34,019 nt of DNA from positions 1 through 34,019 of the forward strand of contig NZ_JAOSHO010000015.1 in the NCBI RefSeq assembly GCF_025917275.1. Direction: 5' to 3'. The DNA comes from Pseudomonas agronomica (lineage in GTDB: Bacteria; Pseudomonadota; Gammaproteobacteria; Pseudomonadales; Pseudomonadaceae). The notes below the pieces were generated by a model. It was not told the DNA's origin, searched no databases, and saw only the letters and a program-made list of their open reading frames with translations. This document shows positions 1 to 7,716 of this stretch, piece by piece (the first letter of the stretch is position 1; each line of letters opens with the position of its first letter). The position numbers and the translations under genes were made by a program.

Positions 1-6
1 CGGCTC

Positions 7-768
7 CTACAGGAAAATCAAAGCCAGTTCCATGCCAAGCATGTGCAAGCGGTATTCAGTGGTCTTGATGTCCAACGGTGCCAATAACGACCCGGAAAGC
101 ACCACCTGCCCCGCCTCGACACACTGCCCGTCCGCCAACAAGCGTCGGATCAACCAACACAGGTTCGCCACCGGCGTGTCCTCACGCTCCAGGATATTCC
201 CTTCGCCGCATACCACCCCGTCGCATTCCAACCGATAGTCCACGTGGGGCAATTGATCAGCCGCGAACCTGACCCGCGGCCCCAGGCAGTAAAGCCCAGC
301 GGCGGCATTGTCGGCCAGAAACGCCCCGACGCCGAAACGCCAGCCCTGCCACCGGCAATCGGCAATTTCGAATGCCGGCGCGATCTCGGACACGGCGGCG
401 AGGATGTCCTCGTCGCTATAGAAGCCCGGCGCCAGCGTACGCCCCAGGACAAACGCCAGTTCGATTTCCAGCTTCGGCTGGATAAGCCGTGCAAGCGGCA
501 CCGAACTGCCGGGTTCCACGGCCATGGCATCGGTCAGCGCGCCCAACACCGGCTCATCGATACCAAAACGGTCCTGGGCGGCGCGGCCGGCAAAGGCGAC
601 TTTCCACCCGCTCAACCGCTCGCCGCTGGCCTGGCGTCGGCGCAATGCCTCGCGTTGCAAGGCATAACCCGTCGGCACGTCGTAAGCCTCTGGCACCAAC
701 GACGGCAACGCCTGTGCGGTCTGCCCGGCATCGTGAAGCCGGACCAACAGATCGTCATCCGGCCTCAT
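7..768 (-). CDS. 2-oxopent-4-enoate hydratase-like protein (MhpD/FAH superfamily)
   Basis: A 253-residue protein resembling 2-keto-4-pentenoate hydratases, which add water to 2-hydroxypenta-2,4-dienoate to give 4-hydroxy-2-oxovalerate in meta-cleavage pathways. The family core is visible: a PKLEIELAFVLG strand with acidic metal-binding positions, then EIAPAFEIAD and an ADNAAAG segment. The ATG at 768 is chosen because it overlaps the stop of the upstream hydroxylase by 4 bp (ATGA), indicating translational coupling. An in-frame start further upstream at 864 would lie deep inside the hydroxylase gene. It is the last gene of the nine-gene operon seen here. Its TAG stop lies inside the 10-mer CTGTAGGAGC, which recurs in the repeat at 10301-10310, so the operon probably ends at a repeat element. 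No aldolase or acetaldehyde dehydrogenase is in view. Decarboxylases of the same fold (HpcG/DmpH-like) are an alternative. Confidence 0.8.
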   Translation of the reverse strand: MRPDDDLLVRLHDAGQTAQALPSLVPEAYDVPTGYALQREALRRRQASGERLSGWKVAFAGRAAQDRFGIDEPVLGALTDAMAVEPGSSVPLARLIQPKLEIELAFVLGRTLAPGFYSDEDILAAVSEIAPAFEIADCRWQGWRFGVGAFLADNAAAGLYCLGPRVRFAADQLPHVDYRLECDGVVCGEGNILEREDTPVANLCWLIRRLLADGQCVEAGQVVLSGSLLAPLDIKTTEYRLHMLGMELALIFL

Positions 769-2372
769 GACAATTGCTCCGCCAGCTTGCGCAAGACACC
801 GTCGAGCCTTTCCGGCGTGGTGATCGCCGCGACAAACCGATCCGGCCGCACTACCACGATGCAATCACGCACCTTGGCAAACCACTCGCCCAGGCGATTG
901 TCGACGTCTTCGATGCAGATGACGCCGCTGGCCGACAAGGGTTGGTTGCGCCCCACACCGCTGCGCGAGCGATTGATCTGGATGAAGCGTGTACCCCAGC
1001 GCGCCCAGTAGGCGGCTGTGTCTTCACCCAGGTGCGCCGCGGGATTGACCCGATAACCGAGCACTGCATACGAGTGTCCCAGCACGTCGTCCAGATGCCG
1101 GCGCTGTCCCTGGGCATCTTCCACGGCCGGCTGGATGAACAGTTGCCCGACCAGATCATCCTCATGCAGCTCGGCACGCTCGTGATAGACCAGACCTTTG
1201 GTGATGGTCGCCTTGGGTTTGAATTTGAATTCGAGCAAGTGCGAGCGAAGGTTGTCGACGCTGTTCACGGCCTGGAACAGCCAGTCCCGCACGCCGGCCA
1301 TCAGCGGGTTGGTCAGCCCCAACACCGCGCCCATGTTGTCGGCCAGCGCAATGAGATCCGTGGCATGGCCGCGACGCTCCTGATCGTAGCTGCCGAGGAT
1401 CGACGGCGAGGCCCGGCCCTGGAGAATCGCCGCCAGCTTCCACGCCACATTGACCACGTCCCGCAAACCCGAATTGAGCCCCTGCCCGGCCCACGGCGGG
1501 GAAATGTGCGCCGCGTCGCCCACCAGGGCCACGCGACCTTCGACGAAACGCGCCGCCACGCGGGAATTGTGGGTGTAGGCGCGGATCCGGATGATCTCCA
1601 ATTGATCAACCGCATCGCCGACATGCCCCCGGATCAACGTGCGGATCGTCGCCTCTTCGCACATGTGGGCCTCGTCCTCGCCCTCCAGCAGCATGAACTC
1701 CCAGCGCCGCTGCTGGTACGGCAAATAGATGCAGACGAAGGGCCGCTGGGGATCGGCGTGCAGCGCCGTGTAAGGCGCATCCAGGGTGTCGTTGGCGGTG
1801 TCGACCACCACCCATTTGCGCGGATGGGTCAGCCCCAGCAGCTCGATACCGAGTTTCTTGCGCACGCTGGACCGCCCGCCATCGGCGCCGATCACATATT
1901 GTGCGTGCAACTGATAAAGCTCACCGTGGGCATCGCGCACCTGCAAGGTCACGCCCTGCTCGTCCTGCTCCAGGTCGAGCATTTCATGGCCTTGGCGCAA
2001 CTCGACACCCGAATGCCTGCCCAACTGCTCGCGCAAGGTCCCTTCAAGCAACTGCTGCATGAAAATGTTGCGCATCGGCCAGCCGTAGTGGGCCGTGCTC
2101 GGCTTGACCTCGGCAAAGCACACACCGCGGGCGTTGTAGTAACGCAGGGGCACGTTGCAGATCATGTCCCGCGCAACCAGCTCCGCGATGCCGATGCCTT
2201 GCAGCACGCGCAGCGCCTCATCATCCATGCCCACCGCGCGGGGATACGGCAGGATGCCCTCGGCCAATTCGAGGACGATGCAGTCGATGCCGTACAGCCC
2301 CATGTAATGCGCCGCCGTGATCCCGTTCGGGCCGCCGCCCACGATGACAACCTGGGTTTTGTCCTGCTTCAT
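765..2372 (-). CDS. FAD-dependent aromatic hydroxylase, MhpA-like
   Basis: A 535-residue class A flavoprotein monooxygenase. The dinucleotide-binding GGGPNG is at residues 12-17, the DG motif GADGG at about 162-166, and the second FAD-ribityl motif GDAAH with D286 is followed by PPWAGQGLNSGLRD. That last stretch is very like 3-(3-hydroxyphenyl)propionate hydroxylase (MhpA). Enzymes of this group use NAD(P)H and O2 to put a hydroxyl ortho to a phenolic OH, making a catechol for ring cleavage; they act in the cytoplasm. The length is close to MhpA (about 550). It lies 14 bp after the alpha/beta hydrolase and overlaps the hydratase by 4 bp, so it belongs to a meta-cleavage-like set. The true substrate cannot be read from sequence; related enzymes act on phenols, resorcinols and hydroxylated heteroaromatics. 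Confidence 0.88.
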   Translation of the reverse strand: MKQDKTQVVIVGGGPNGITAAHYMGLYGIDCIVLELAEGILPYPRAVGMDDEALRVLQGIGIAELVARDMICNVPLRYYNARGVCFAEVKPSTAHYGWPMRNIFMQQLLEGTLREQLGRHSGVELRQGHEMLDLEQDEQGVTLQVRDAHGELYQLHAQYVIGADGGRSSVRKKLGIELLGLTHPRKWVVVDTANDTLDAPYTALHADPQRPFVCIYLPYQQRRWEFMLLEGEDEAHMCEEATIRTLIRGHVGDAVDQLEIIRIRAYTHNSRVAARFVEGRVALVGDAAHISPPWAGQGLNSGLRDVVNVAWKLAAILQGRASPSILGSYDQERRGHATDLIALADNMGAVLGLTNPLMAGVRDWLFQAVNSVDNLRSHLLEFKFKPKATITKGLVYHERAELHEDDLVGQLFIQPAVEDAQGQRRHLDDVLGHSYAVLGYRVNPAAHLGEDTAAYWARWGTRFIQINRSRSGVGRNQPLSASGVICIEDVDNRLGEWFAKVRDCIVVVRPDRFVAAITTPERLDGVLRKLAEQLS

Positions 2373-2386
2373 CGCTATTCACCGCT

Positions 2387-3238
2387 TTATTGTTGTAATT
2401 GCAAGAGTTGGTCGCGCAGGTAATCCGCGACGACCTGGTTGAACACTTCGCCCTGGTCGTCATGAACATAATGGCTGGCGTCGGCGATTTCCGCCGTTTG
2501 CACGCGCGGATTCGCCTCCTTCATGGCCTCCAGGGTTGCCAACGGGAGAAAATCCGAACGCGAGCCACGGATGAACAGCGTCGGGCAATCCAGCGCCCGC
2601 ACCGCTGGCCACAGGTCAGTCGGCGTGATGCTCAGGCGCGCCTCGGCAATGCCTTTCTGGTCGTGACGCCATTCGATGCCTTCGGGCGTTTGCTTCATGG
2701 AGTAGGTCAACCGGGAGGCAAGACCGTCGGCCGACAAGCCCGGTCGCGATTGCCGCCAGAATTGCGCGGCGCTGTCCCAGTCTGGAAAGACCAGCGGCGT
2801 CTGGCTCATCTCCCGGCGAATACGCTCGGCGCCCTCGCCGCGGATCGACGAGCCGGGACCGATATCCTCGATCACCAGGGCGTGTAGCCGTCCGGGATTG
2901 AGCCGGGCGTATTCCAGGGCATTGGTGCCGCCGAGGGAATGCCCCACCAGGACAAAACGCTCCAGCCCCAGGTGCGCGACCCAATCTTCCAGGTCGCTCA
3001 CATAGGCTTCGGTGCGATAGCTGGAAGCCTCGGCCCAATCGCTCTGGCCACGGCCGCGCTGGTCCAGGGCATGGCAGCAATAATGCTCGCCCAATGCATC
3101 GGCCAGGGGCGCCCAGGTCTGGGCATAGGAGCGTAGCCCGTGGAGCAGCAAGACCGGAACGCCGGATGGGTTGCCCCAGCGCACGTAATGCAGGCGCATC
3201 CCCGATCGATTGATGAAAAACTGGCTGTTTTCGGACAT
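2387..3238 (-). CDS. alpha/beta hydrolase, possible meta-cleavage product hydrolase
   Basis: A 283-residue alpha/beta-hydrolase-fold protein. The nucleophile elbow is GHSLGG with Ser101. The likely acid is D229 (GSRSDF) and the likely base H256 (DASHYVHDD). An HG oxyanion motif follows strand 3 (LLLHGLRS). No signal peptide is seen, so it should be cytoplasmic. In an operon with an aromatic hydroxylase, an extradiol-type VOC protein and a 2-oxopentenoate hydratase, the natural role would be C-C bond hydrolysis of a ring-fission product, as in MhpC or BphD. Esterase or lactonase activity cannot be excluded, because the family is very broad. It is spaced 24 bp after the DUF1185 gene and 14 bp before the hydroxylase. 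Confidence 0.82.
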   Translation of the reverse strand: MSENSQFFINRSGMRLHYVRWGNPSGVPVLLLHGLRSYAQTWAPLADALGEHYCCHALDQRGRGQSDWAEASSYRTEAYVSDLEDWVAHLGLERFVLVGHSLGGTNALEYARLNPGRLHALVIEDIGPGSSIRGEGAERIRREMSQTPLVFPDWDSAAQFWRQSRPGLSADGLASRLTYSMKQTPEGIEWRHDQKGIAEARLSITPTDLWPAVRALDCPTLFIRGSRSDFLPLATLEAMKEANPRVQTAEIADASHYVHDDQGEVFNQVVADYLRDQLLQLQQ

Positions 3239-3262
3239 TGGTCATTCCCCGCGATCAGCGCC

Positions 3263-3865
3263 TCAATACAGGCCGTCATTGCCCTTGACGTCCGCCGCCT
3301 GCAAGCCGCCCAGGCGCGCATGCAAACGCCCGCGCGTGGCGAAGGCCCAGATGATGACCAACTCGTCCGCTGCGGGACCGTCGCCGAACGACAGCGAAAT
3401 GCTGTCGTAGTGGGAACGGACGTACAGCGCGTCCTTGTGGGCCAGCGGCACGTCGATGGTCACGCCAGGGCCGCCCCGCTTGCCGGTGGACGGCACCCAG
3501 GACTTGCCGCCGCCCAGCGCGACCCGGATCGGATCCGCCGCCGGGTTGGTCAGCAACGCATTGCCATGCTCGTATTCGCCCTGGCTACCCACCAGGCACG
3601 CCTTGCCGTAGCTGACGATCTCGCGCTGCCCAGCCATTACCCGAATGCGTCGGCCAAACTCCTGGCCCAACAACGGCGAAGGCTCGACCAGCTCCGCCAG
3701 GCTTTCACTGAAACGGCCGGCATACGGGTTGGCGATCACCGCAGCGATGGCGTACTTGAACAGCGGCTCGCCATCGGCCAACTGGCCGGTTTCGTTGGCC
3801 AGGGTTTCCTCGACGAAGCTGTACCATTTGCGGAGGTGATAGCTGGCGAAATTCGCGGTTTTCAT
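3263..3865 (-). CDS. 'amino acid synthesis' family protein (PF06684/DUF1185)
   Basis: A 200-residue protein that I recognise as the family named 'amino acid synthesis', whose biochemical role is not established. Typical stretches are visible: NPYAG, YGKACLVG followed by an EYEHG segment, and DVPLAHKDALYVRSHYD near the C-terminal third. The ATG at 3865 is preferred because GAGG lies 8 nt upstream; a TTG at 3883 is in frame but has no better signal. It sits inside the catabolic operon, 14 bp after the VOC gene and 24 bp before the hydrolase, so it probably acts on a pathway intermediate rather than in amino acid synthesis. The family assignment is from memory of its conserved motifs; the function is unknown. 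Confidence 0.75.
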   Translation of the reverse strand: MKTANFASYHLRKWYSFVEETLANETGQLADGEPLFKYAIAAVIANPYAGRFSESLAELVEPSPLLGQEFGRRIRVMAGQREIVSYGKACLVGSQGEYEHGNALLTNPAADPIRVALGGGKSWVPSTGKRGGPGVTIDVPLAHKDALYVRSHYDSISLSFGDGPAADELVIIWAFATRGRLHARLGGLQAADVKGNDGLY

Positions 3866-3879
3866 AACAGAAACCTCAT

Positions 3880-4329
3880 TCAAAGTGGATCGAGATCGAA
3901 ATGCCGGCTGGGGGCGCCAGCGGCCTTGAAGCGGGCCTTGCCGCGCGCGTCGTCGTGTTCGGACTCGAGGAAGAATTCCATGCGGTTGCCATCGGGGTCG
4001 TTGAAATACACGCCGTTGCCGATCTCGTGATCGGTGATCTTCACCACCTCGACGCCCTTGCTCAGCAACATGCCGTAGAGCTTGCGCAAGGTGGTCATGT
4101 CCCCGGCGATCTCCAACCCGTAGTGCTGCAACCCCAGGCCGCCCTGGTGGGCGCCGGGTTCTGCGCGGATCAAGGCAATGTCGTGGTGCTTGGCACCGAA
4201 CGCCATCATGATCCAGCTTTCACCCCGGGCGCTTTCATGCATGCCCAGCACGTCGGCGTACCAACGTGCCGACACTTCAGGGTCGCTGACGAACAGCGAC
4301 AGATGAGTACGAACGACTTCGACTTTCAT
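3880..4329 (-). CDS. VOC-superfamily protein, candidate extradiol dioxygenase
   Basis: A 149-residue vicinal-oxygen-chelate protein with two beta-alpha-beta-beta-beta modules. The three metal positions used by type I extradiol dioxygenases are all present: H9 (RTHLSL), H69 (LQHYGLEI) and E118 (NRMEFFLE), the last after a typical FNDPDGN turn at 109-115. The length fits a single-domain VOC protein, shorter than classical two-domain catechol 2,3-dioxygenases of about 300 residues. The ATG at 4329 gives an N-terminus starting at the first VOC strand; the longer in-frame extension up to 4401 runs into the upstream gene and looks non-coding. With a hydroxylase before and a C-C hydrolase and hydratase after it in the pathway, it may be the ring-cleaving enzyme. 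Alternatives are glyoxalase, epimerase or isomerase. Confidence 0.82.
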   Translation of the reverse strand: MKVEVVRTHLSLFVSDPEVSARWYADVLGMHESARGESWIMMAFGAKHHDIALIRAEPGAHQGGLGLQHYGLEIAGDMTTLRKLYGMLLSKGVEVVKITDHEIGNGVYFNDPDGNRMEFFLESEHDDARGKARFKAAGAPSRHFDLDPL

Positions 4330-4340
4330 CGCGCGGTACC

Positions 4341-5381
4341 TCAGTTCTTCTTGACGATGGATTGATGCCCGGACTTGATCTGCGCCACGGCGGGCGTCCA
4401 CAGCACATCAGCGATTTCGCTGAATTCACGCCACTGCTTCTGCCAGCCGTCGCCACCGTTTTCGGAAGTGAACAGATGGCCGTACTTGGTGCCGGCGACA
4501 ATCTGCCGAGGATTGGCCGGGTTCACGGCGATCGCCCAGACGCAGGAATTAGGTTGCTGCGGCAACGGCAGCACCTCCCAACTGACCGCGGCATCCCGCG
4601 AGACAAGCACTTTGCTGGTGGTCCCCGGGGTACCGTCGGAGATGCTCAGGTAGAGGGTGTCGTCGCTGCCCAACGGGGCGTTCATGGCGCGCACGTAATA
4701 CAAACCGAAGGCTTCCCGGGCGATGATGCCGGTCCAGGTCTGCCCTTCGTCGAGGCTGCGGTAGACCGCGTTGACGCACACCACCACGATGACTTTTTGC
4801 CCGTGGTTGGGCAACACCAGGATGTTGTGCACGTCCGAATTGAAATCCCACAGCAAGCGGTCATCGACACGGGTCCAGCTATCGCCTCCGTCGCGACTGT
4901 GGAACAACCCGCCCTCTTCCAGGCCGAACCAGAGCTGGTTGCGATCCGTCGGGTCGTAGGCGAAGGCCAGCAAACGCGGCCGGCTGACGCCGTCGCAGAA
5001 CTCTGGGATCTCCACCGGGGCACGGTCCCAGCTTTCGCCGCCGTCGAGGGTGCGCCACAGCACGGCGCGGGAAGGCGCGCCGGTGCCGACAAAAACGCGC
5101 TGGGCATCCTGGGGATCCACCGCGACTTTCCAGACGGTCTGCCCGTTGAATGGCGAATCCACCTGCAGCCAATGGCCGCCGGTATCCCGGCTGACGCACA
5201 GGCCGATATCGGTGCCGGCATAGATCACTTCAGGCATATCGGGATGGACACTCAGGGACCGGGTGATCGCATCGAATTCCAGGTCCTGGCCCAGCCCCAG
5301 GCGATGCCAGGTGCGGCCATCGTCGGCACTGCGGATAATCGCCTGCCCGACGGTGGCGACCAAAAGGGTTCCGTTACTCAT
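4341..5381 (-). CDS. BNR/Asp-box seven-bladed beta-propeller protein
   Basis: A protein of about 346 residues built of repeats. Counting from a GTG at 5384 just ahead of the chosen ATG, seven Asp-box motifs (S/T-x-D/N-x-G-x-x-W type) lie at about 19-26, 65-72, 112-119, 163-170, 210-217, 262-269 and 307-314. The spacing is 45-52 residues, as expected for a seven-bladed propeller; the sixth is degenerate (SRDAAVSW). No signal peptide or membrane segment is visible, so it should be cytoplasmic. That is unusual for sialidase-like or Ycf48-like propellers, which are often secreted. It is often annotated as glycosyl hydrolase or WD40/YVTN/BNR-like, but no sialidase active site was identified. Either the GTG at 5384 or the ATG at 5381 can be the start, both following GAGGAG. 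It lies 11 bp before the VOC gene, so it is part of the operon. Function unknown. Confidence 0.8.
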   Translation of the reverse strand: MSNGTLLVATVGQAIIRSADDGRTWHRLGLGQDLEFDAITRSLSVHPDMPEVIYAGTDIGLCVSRDTGGHWLQVDSPFNGQTVWKVAVDPQDAQRVFVGTGAPSRAVLWRTLDGGESWDRAPVEIPEFCDGVSRPRLLAFAYDPTDRNQLWFGLEEGGLFHSRDGGDSWTRVDDRLLWDFNSDVHNILVLPNHGQKVIVVVCVNAVYRSLDEGQTWTGIIAREAFGLYYVRAMNAPLGSDDTLYLSISDGTPGTTSKVLVSRDAAVSWEVLPLPQQPNSCVWAIAVNPANPRQIVAGTKYGHLFTSENGGDGWQKQWREFSEIADVLWTPAVAQIKSGHQSIVKKN

Positions 5382-5394
5382 CACGGGTTGCTCC

Positions 5395-6189
5395 TCAAAT
5401 GAAGATGCCGCGGGTCAAGCCGCCATCGATGCCAATGGACTCCCCGGTCACGGCGCCGGCCTTGGGGGATGCGAGGAAGCCGATCAGCCAGCCCATTTCG
5501 ATGGGCGCCAGGGTGCGCCGGATCGGCGTCGCGTCGATGTAGCCCTGCTCCACCTGCGCGGCCGTCTTGCCCTGCTTGACGCCTTCGCGTTCATACAGCT
5601 CCTGGATGTGCGGGGTGTCGACCACGCCGGGGTGGATCAGGTTGACGGTGATGCCGGCGGGGCCCAACTGGTCGGAGAGGGTCTTGGTCATGTGGGCGAT
5701 GGCCAGGTTGCGCATGCCCGAGAGCACCTTGCTGCCGCGCCCGGTCAGGCCGCCGATGTTGATGATCCGCCCGAAGCCACCGGCCTTCATGTGCGAGGTC
5801 ACGGCCTTGGCGCAGCGGAAATAGCCGATCACTTTGGTGTTGAGGTCCGAGAGCAATTCATCATCGCCGGCATGTTCGATGTCGTTGCGCACCACACCGG
5901 ACGGGGCGGCGGCGCCGTTGACCAGGATGTCGATGCGACCGAAGTGCTGGTGAGCGGCCTCGACCATGTCGGACACCGCCGTCATCTGGTTGGTGTCACA
6001 GAACAGCGGCAATACCTCGTTACCGGTTTGCGCAGTGATTTCCTCGGCGGCCTGCTGGAGGTACTCCATGCGCCGCGCGCAGATCACCACCTTGCAGCCT
6101 TCCTGGGACAGGAAGCGCGCGACTTCCTTGCCGATGCCCATGCCACCGCCGGTGACGATCGCGACGCGGCCCTTCAATTCCAGATCCAT
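5395..6189 (-). CDS. atypical short-chain dehydrogenase/reductase lacking the Ser-Tyr-Lys triad
   Basis: A 264-residue classical-size SDR. The cofactor-binding TGGGMGIG (residues 13-20), the NGAA replacing NNAG at 91-94, the helix-4 Asn region (LNTKVIG, N117) and the PGVVDTP segment after strand 6 are all present, so the Rossmann fold is intact. The catalytic part is not: IINIGG has Gly where the catalytic Ser (about 147) should be. The segment that should hold YxxxK reads LSGMRNLAIAHMTK, giving Ser157 and Asn161 at the Tyr and Lys positions. There is no Tyr between 124 and 198. It may bind NAD(P) without ordinary dehydrogenase chemistry, or use other residues. It starts 26 bp after the aldehyde dehydrogenase gene and is followed closely by the propeller gene. 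Confidence 0.88.
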   Translation of the reverse strand: MDLELKGRVAIVTGGGMGIGKEVARFLSQEGCKVVICARRMEYLQQAAEEITAQTGNEVLPLFCDTNQMTAVSDMVEAAHQHFGRIDILVNGAAAPSGVVRNDIEHAGDDELLSDLNTKVIGYFRCAKAVTSHMKAGGFGRIINIGGLTGRGSKVLSGMRNLAIAHMTKTLSDQLGPAGITVNLIHPGVVDTPHIQELYEREGVKQGKTAAQVEQGYIDATPIRRTLAPIEMGWLIGFLASPKAGAVTGESIGIDGGLTRGIFI

Positions 6190-6215
6190 AGCAGTTCCCC
6201 TTGTGATTATTCGGT

Positions 6216-7706
6216 TCAGGCCAGATCGACGAAGACACTTTTGGTTTCGGTGTAGGCATCGATCACGTTCTTGCTCATTTCCCGCCCCCAGCCCGATTGC
6301 TTGTAGCCACCAAATGGCGAAGCCGGGTCAACGACGTTCCAGCAGTTGATCCACACCGAGCCGGCCTTCAACTGCGCGGCCACGCGGTGGGCGGAACGCA
6401 AGTCACGGGTCCACAGGCCAGCGGCGAGGCCGTAAGGCGAGTCGTTGGCGCGCAGCACCAGTTCGTCGATGTCGGTCCAGCTCATGACGGTCAGCACCGG
6501 GCCGAAGATTTCTTCCCGGGCGACACAGGCGCGCTCGGCGCGGTCGAGAAATACGCTGGGGCGGATAAAGTGGCCGCGTTCAAGGTGGGCCGGTCGGTCG
6601 CCGCCGCAGATCAGCTCCGCGCCTTCCTCCTGGCCCCGCTGCAAGTAGCCACGCACCGTGCCCAGTTGCCGGGCCGAGACCAGCGGGCCCATGCTGCTGG
6701 CTTGATCCAGGCCGGGCCCGAGCACATGGGCGGCCGCATGGCGCTGGAGTTCTTCAAGTACCTGGTCGAGAACGCTGGCATGCACATACAGGCGCGATCC
6801 GGCGGTGCAGACCTGGCCCTGGTTGTAGAAGATGCCATCGGCGGCACCCTTGGCGGCGCGGACGATGTCGGCGTCCGGCAGGATGATGTTGGGGGACTTG
6901 CCGCCCAACTCCAGCGAGACCTTCTTCATGTTGCCAGTGGCCGCCTGGGCGATCAGCCGGCCGACCTGGGTCGAACCGGTGAAGGCGATCTTGTCCACGT
7001 CCGGATGCTGGGCCAGCGGTGCGCCGGTCTGGGCGCCGAGGCCGGTGAGCAGGTTGACTACCCCAGCCGGGAAACCGGCAGCCTCGATCAATTGCACCAG
7101 GCGAATCGCGACCAGGGGCGTCTGTTCGGCGGGCTTGAGCACCGCGACACAACCGGTCGCCAGCGCCGGGCCGAGCTTCCACACGCACATGGTCAGCGGG
7201 AAATTCCACGGCACGATCAGCGCGCAGACGCCCACCGGCTCGCGCAAGGTGTAGTTGAGCATCGGTGCGCCGCTGGCGGGCGATACGGGCAGCGTGCTGC
7301 CTTCGATCTTGGTCGGCCAACCGGCGAAGTAGCGAATGATGTTGGCGGCGCTGGCCGCTTCGCCCCGGGCTGTCGCGATCGGCTTGCCGTTTTCCAGGGT
7401 GATCAGTTGCGCCAGTTCTTCGCGATGCTGGTCGAGCAGTTCCGCCAGGCGAAACAACAGCAACCCACGCTGGGCCGGCGAATGCTGCGCCCAGGCACCG
7501 GTGAAGGCTGCACGGGCGGCGGCGACAGCGGCATCCACGTCACGCTCGCCGCCGGCGGCCACCTCGGTCAAGGGGTGTTCGGTTGCCGGGTTCTCCACGG
7601 CAAACCGGCGACCATCGGCCGCGTCCTGCCACGTGCCGCCGATAAAAAGGCGTCCGGGTTGCGACAGGAACTGCTCGACCGCAGGTAACAGTTGAATCTG
7701 ACTCAT
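6216..7706 (-). CDS. aldehyde dehydrogenase (NAD(P)+-dependent)
   Basis: A 496-residue member of the aldehyde dehydrogenase superfamily, close in style to betaine-aldehyde or phenylacetaldehyde dehydrogenases. The general base is E266 in LELGGKSPN and the nucleophile C300 in NQGQVCTAG, exactly 34 residues apart as usual. The N-terminal cofactor motif VPWNFPLTM and the FTGST turn are intact, and the C-terminal PFGGYKQSGWGRE is normal. The ATG at 7706 follows a GAGGAAGAGGAT ribosome site and begins 10 bp after the TPP enzyme stop. It would oxidise the aldehyde released by the TPP-dependent decarboxylase encoded just upstream to an acid. The aldehyde itself is not known. Confidence 0.92.
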   Translation of the reverse strand: MSQIQLLPAVEQFLSQPGRLFIGGTWQDAADGRRFAVENPATEHPLTEVAAGGERDVDAAVAAARAAFTGAWAQHSPAQRGLLLFRLAELLDQHREELAQLITLENGKPIATARGEAASAANIIRYFAGWPTKIEGSTLPVSPASGAPMLNYTLREPVGVCALIVPWNFPLTMCVWKLGPALATGCVAVLKPAEQTPLVAIRLVQLIEAAGFPAGVVNLLTGLGAQTGAPLAQHPDVDKIAFTGSTQVGRLIAQAATGNMKKVSLELGGKSPNIILPDADIVRAAKGAADGIFYNQGQVCTAGSRLYVHASVLDQVLEELQRHAAAHVLGPGLDQASSMGPLVSARQLGTVRGYLQRGQEEGAELICGGDRPAHLERGHFIRPSVFLDRAERACVAREEIFGPVLTVMSWTDIDELVLRANDSPYGLAAGLWTRDLRSAHRVAAQLKAGSVWINCWNVVDPASPFGGYKQSGWGREMSKNVIDAYTETKSVFVDLA

Positions 7707-7716
7707 ATCCTCTTCC

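Noticed and set aside
774..2423. Long open frame on the plus strand opposite the MhpA-like hydroxylase
   Set aside because: Its product is rich in His, Arg, Gln and Gly with no domain; it is an antisense shadow of a GC-rich gene with clear FAD motifs.
4362..5402. Long plus-strand frame opposite the propeller gene
   Set aside because: The opposite strand carries seven Asp boxes and sits in an operon; this frame shows no motif.
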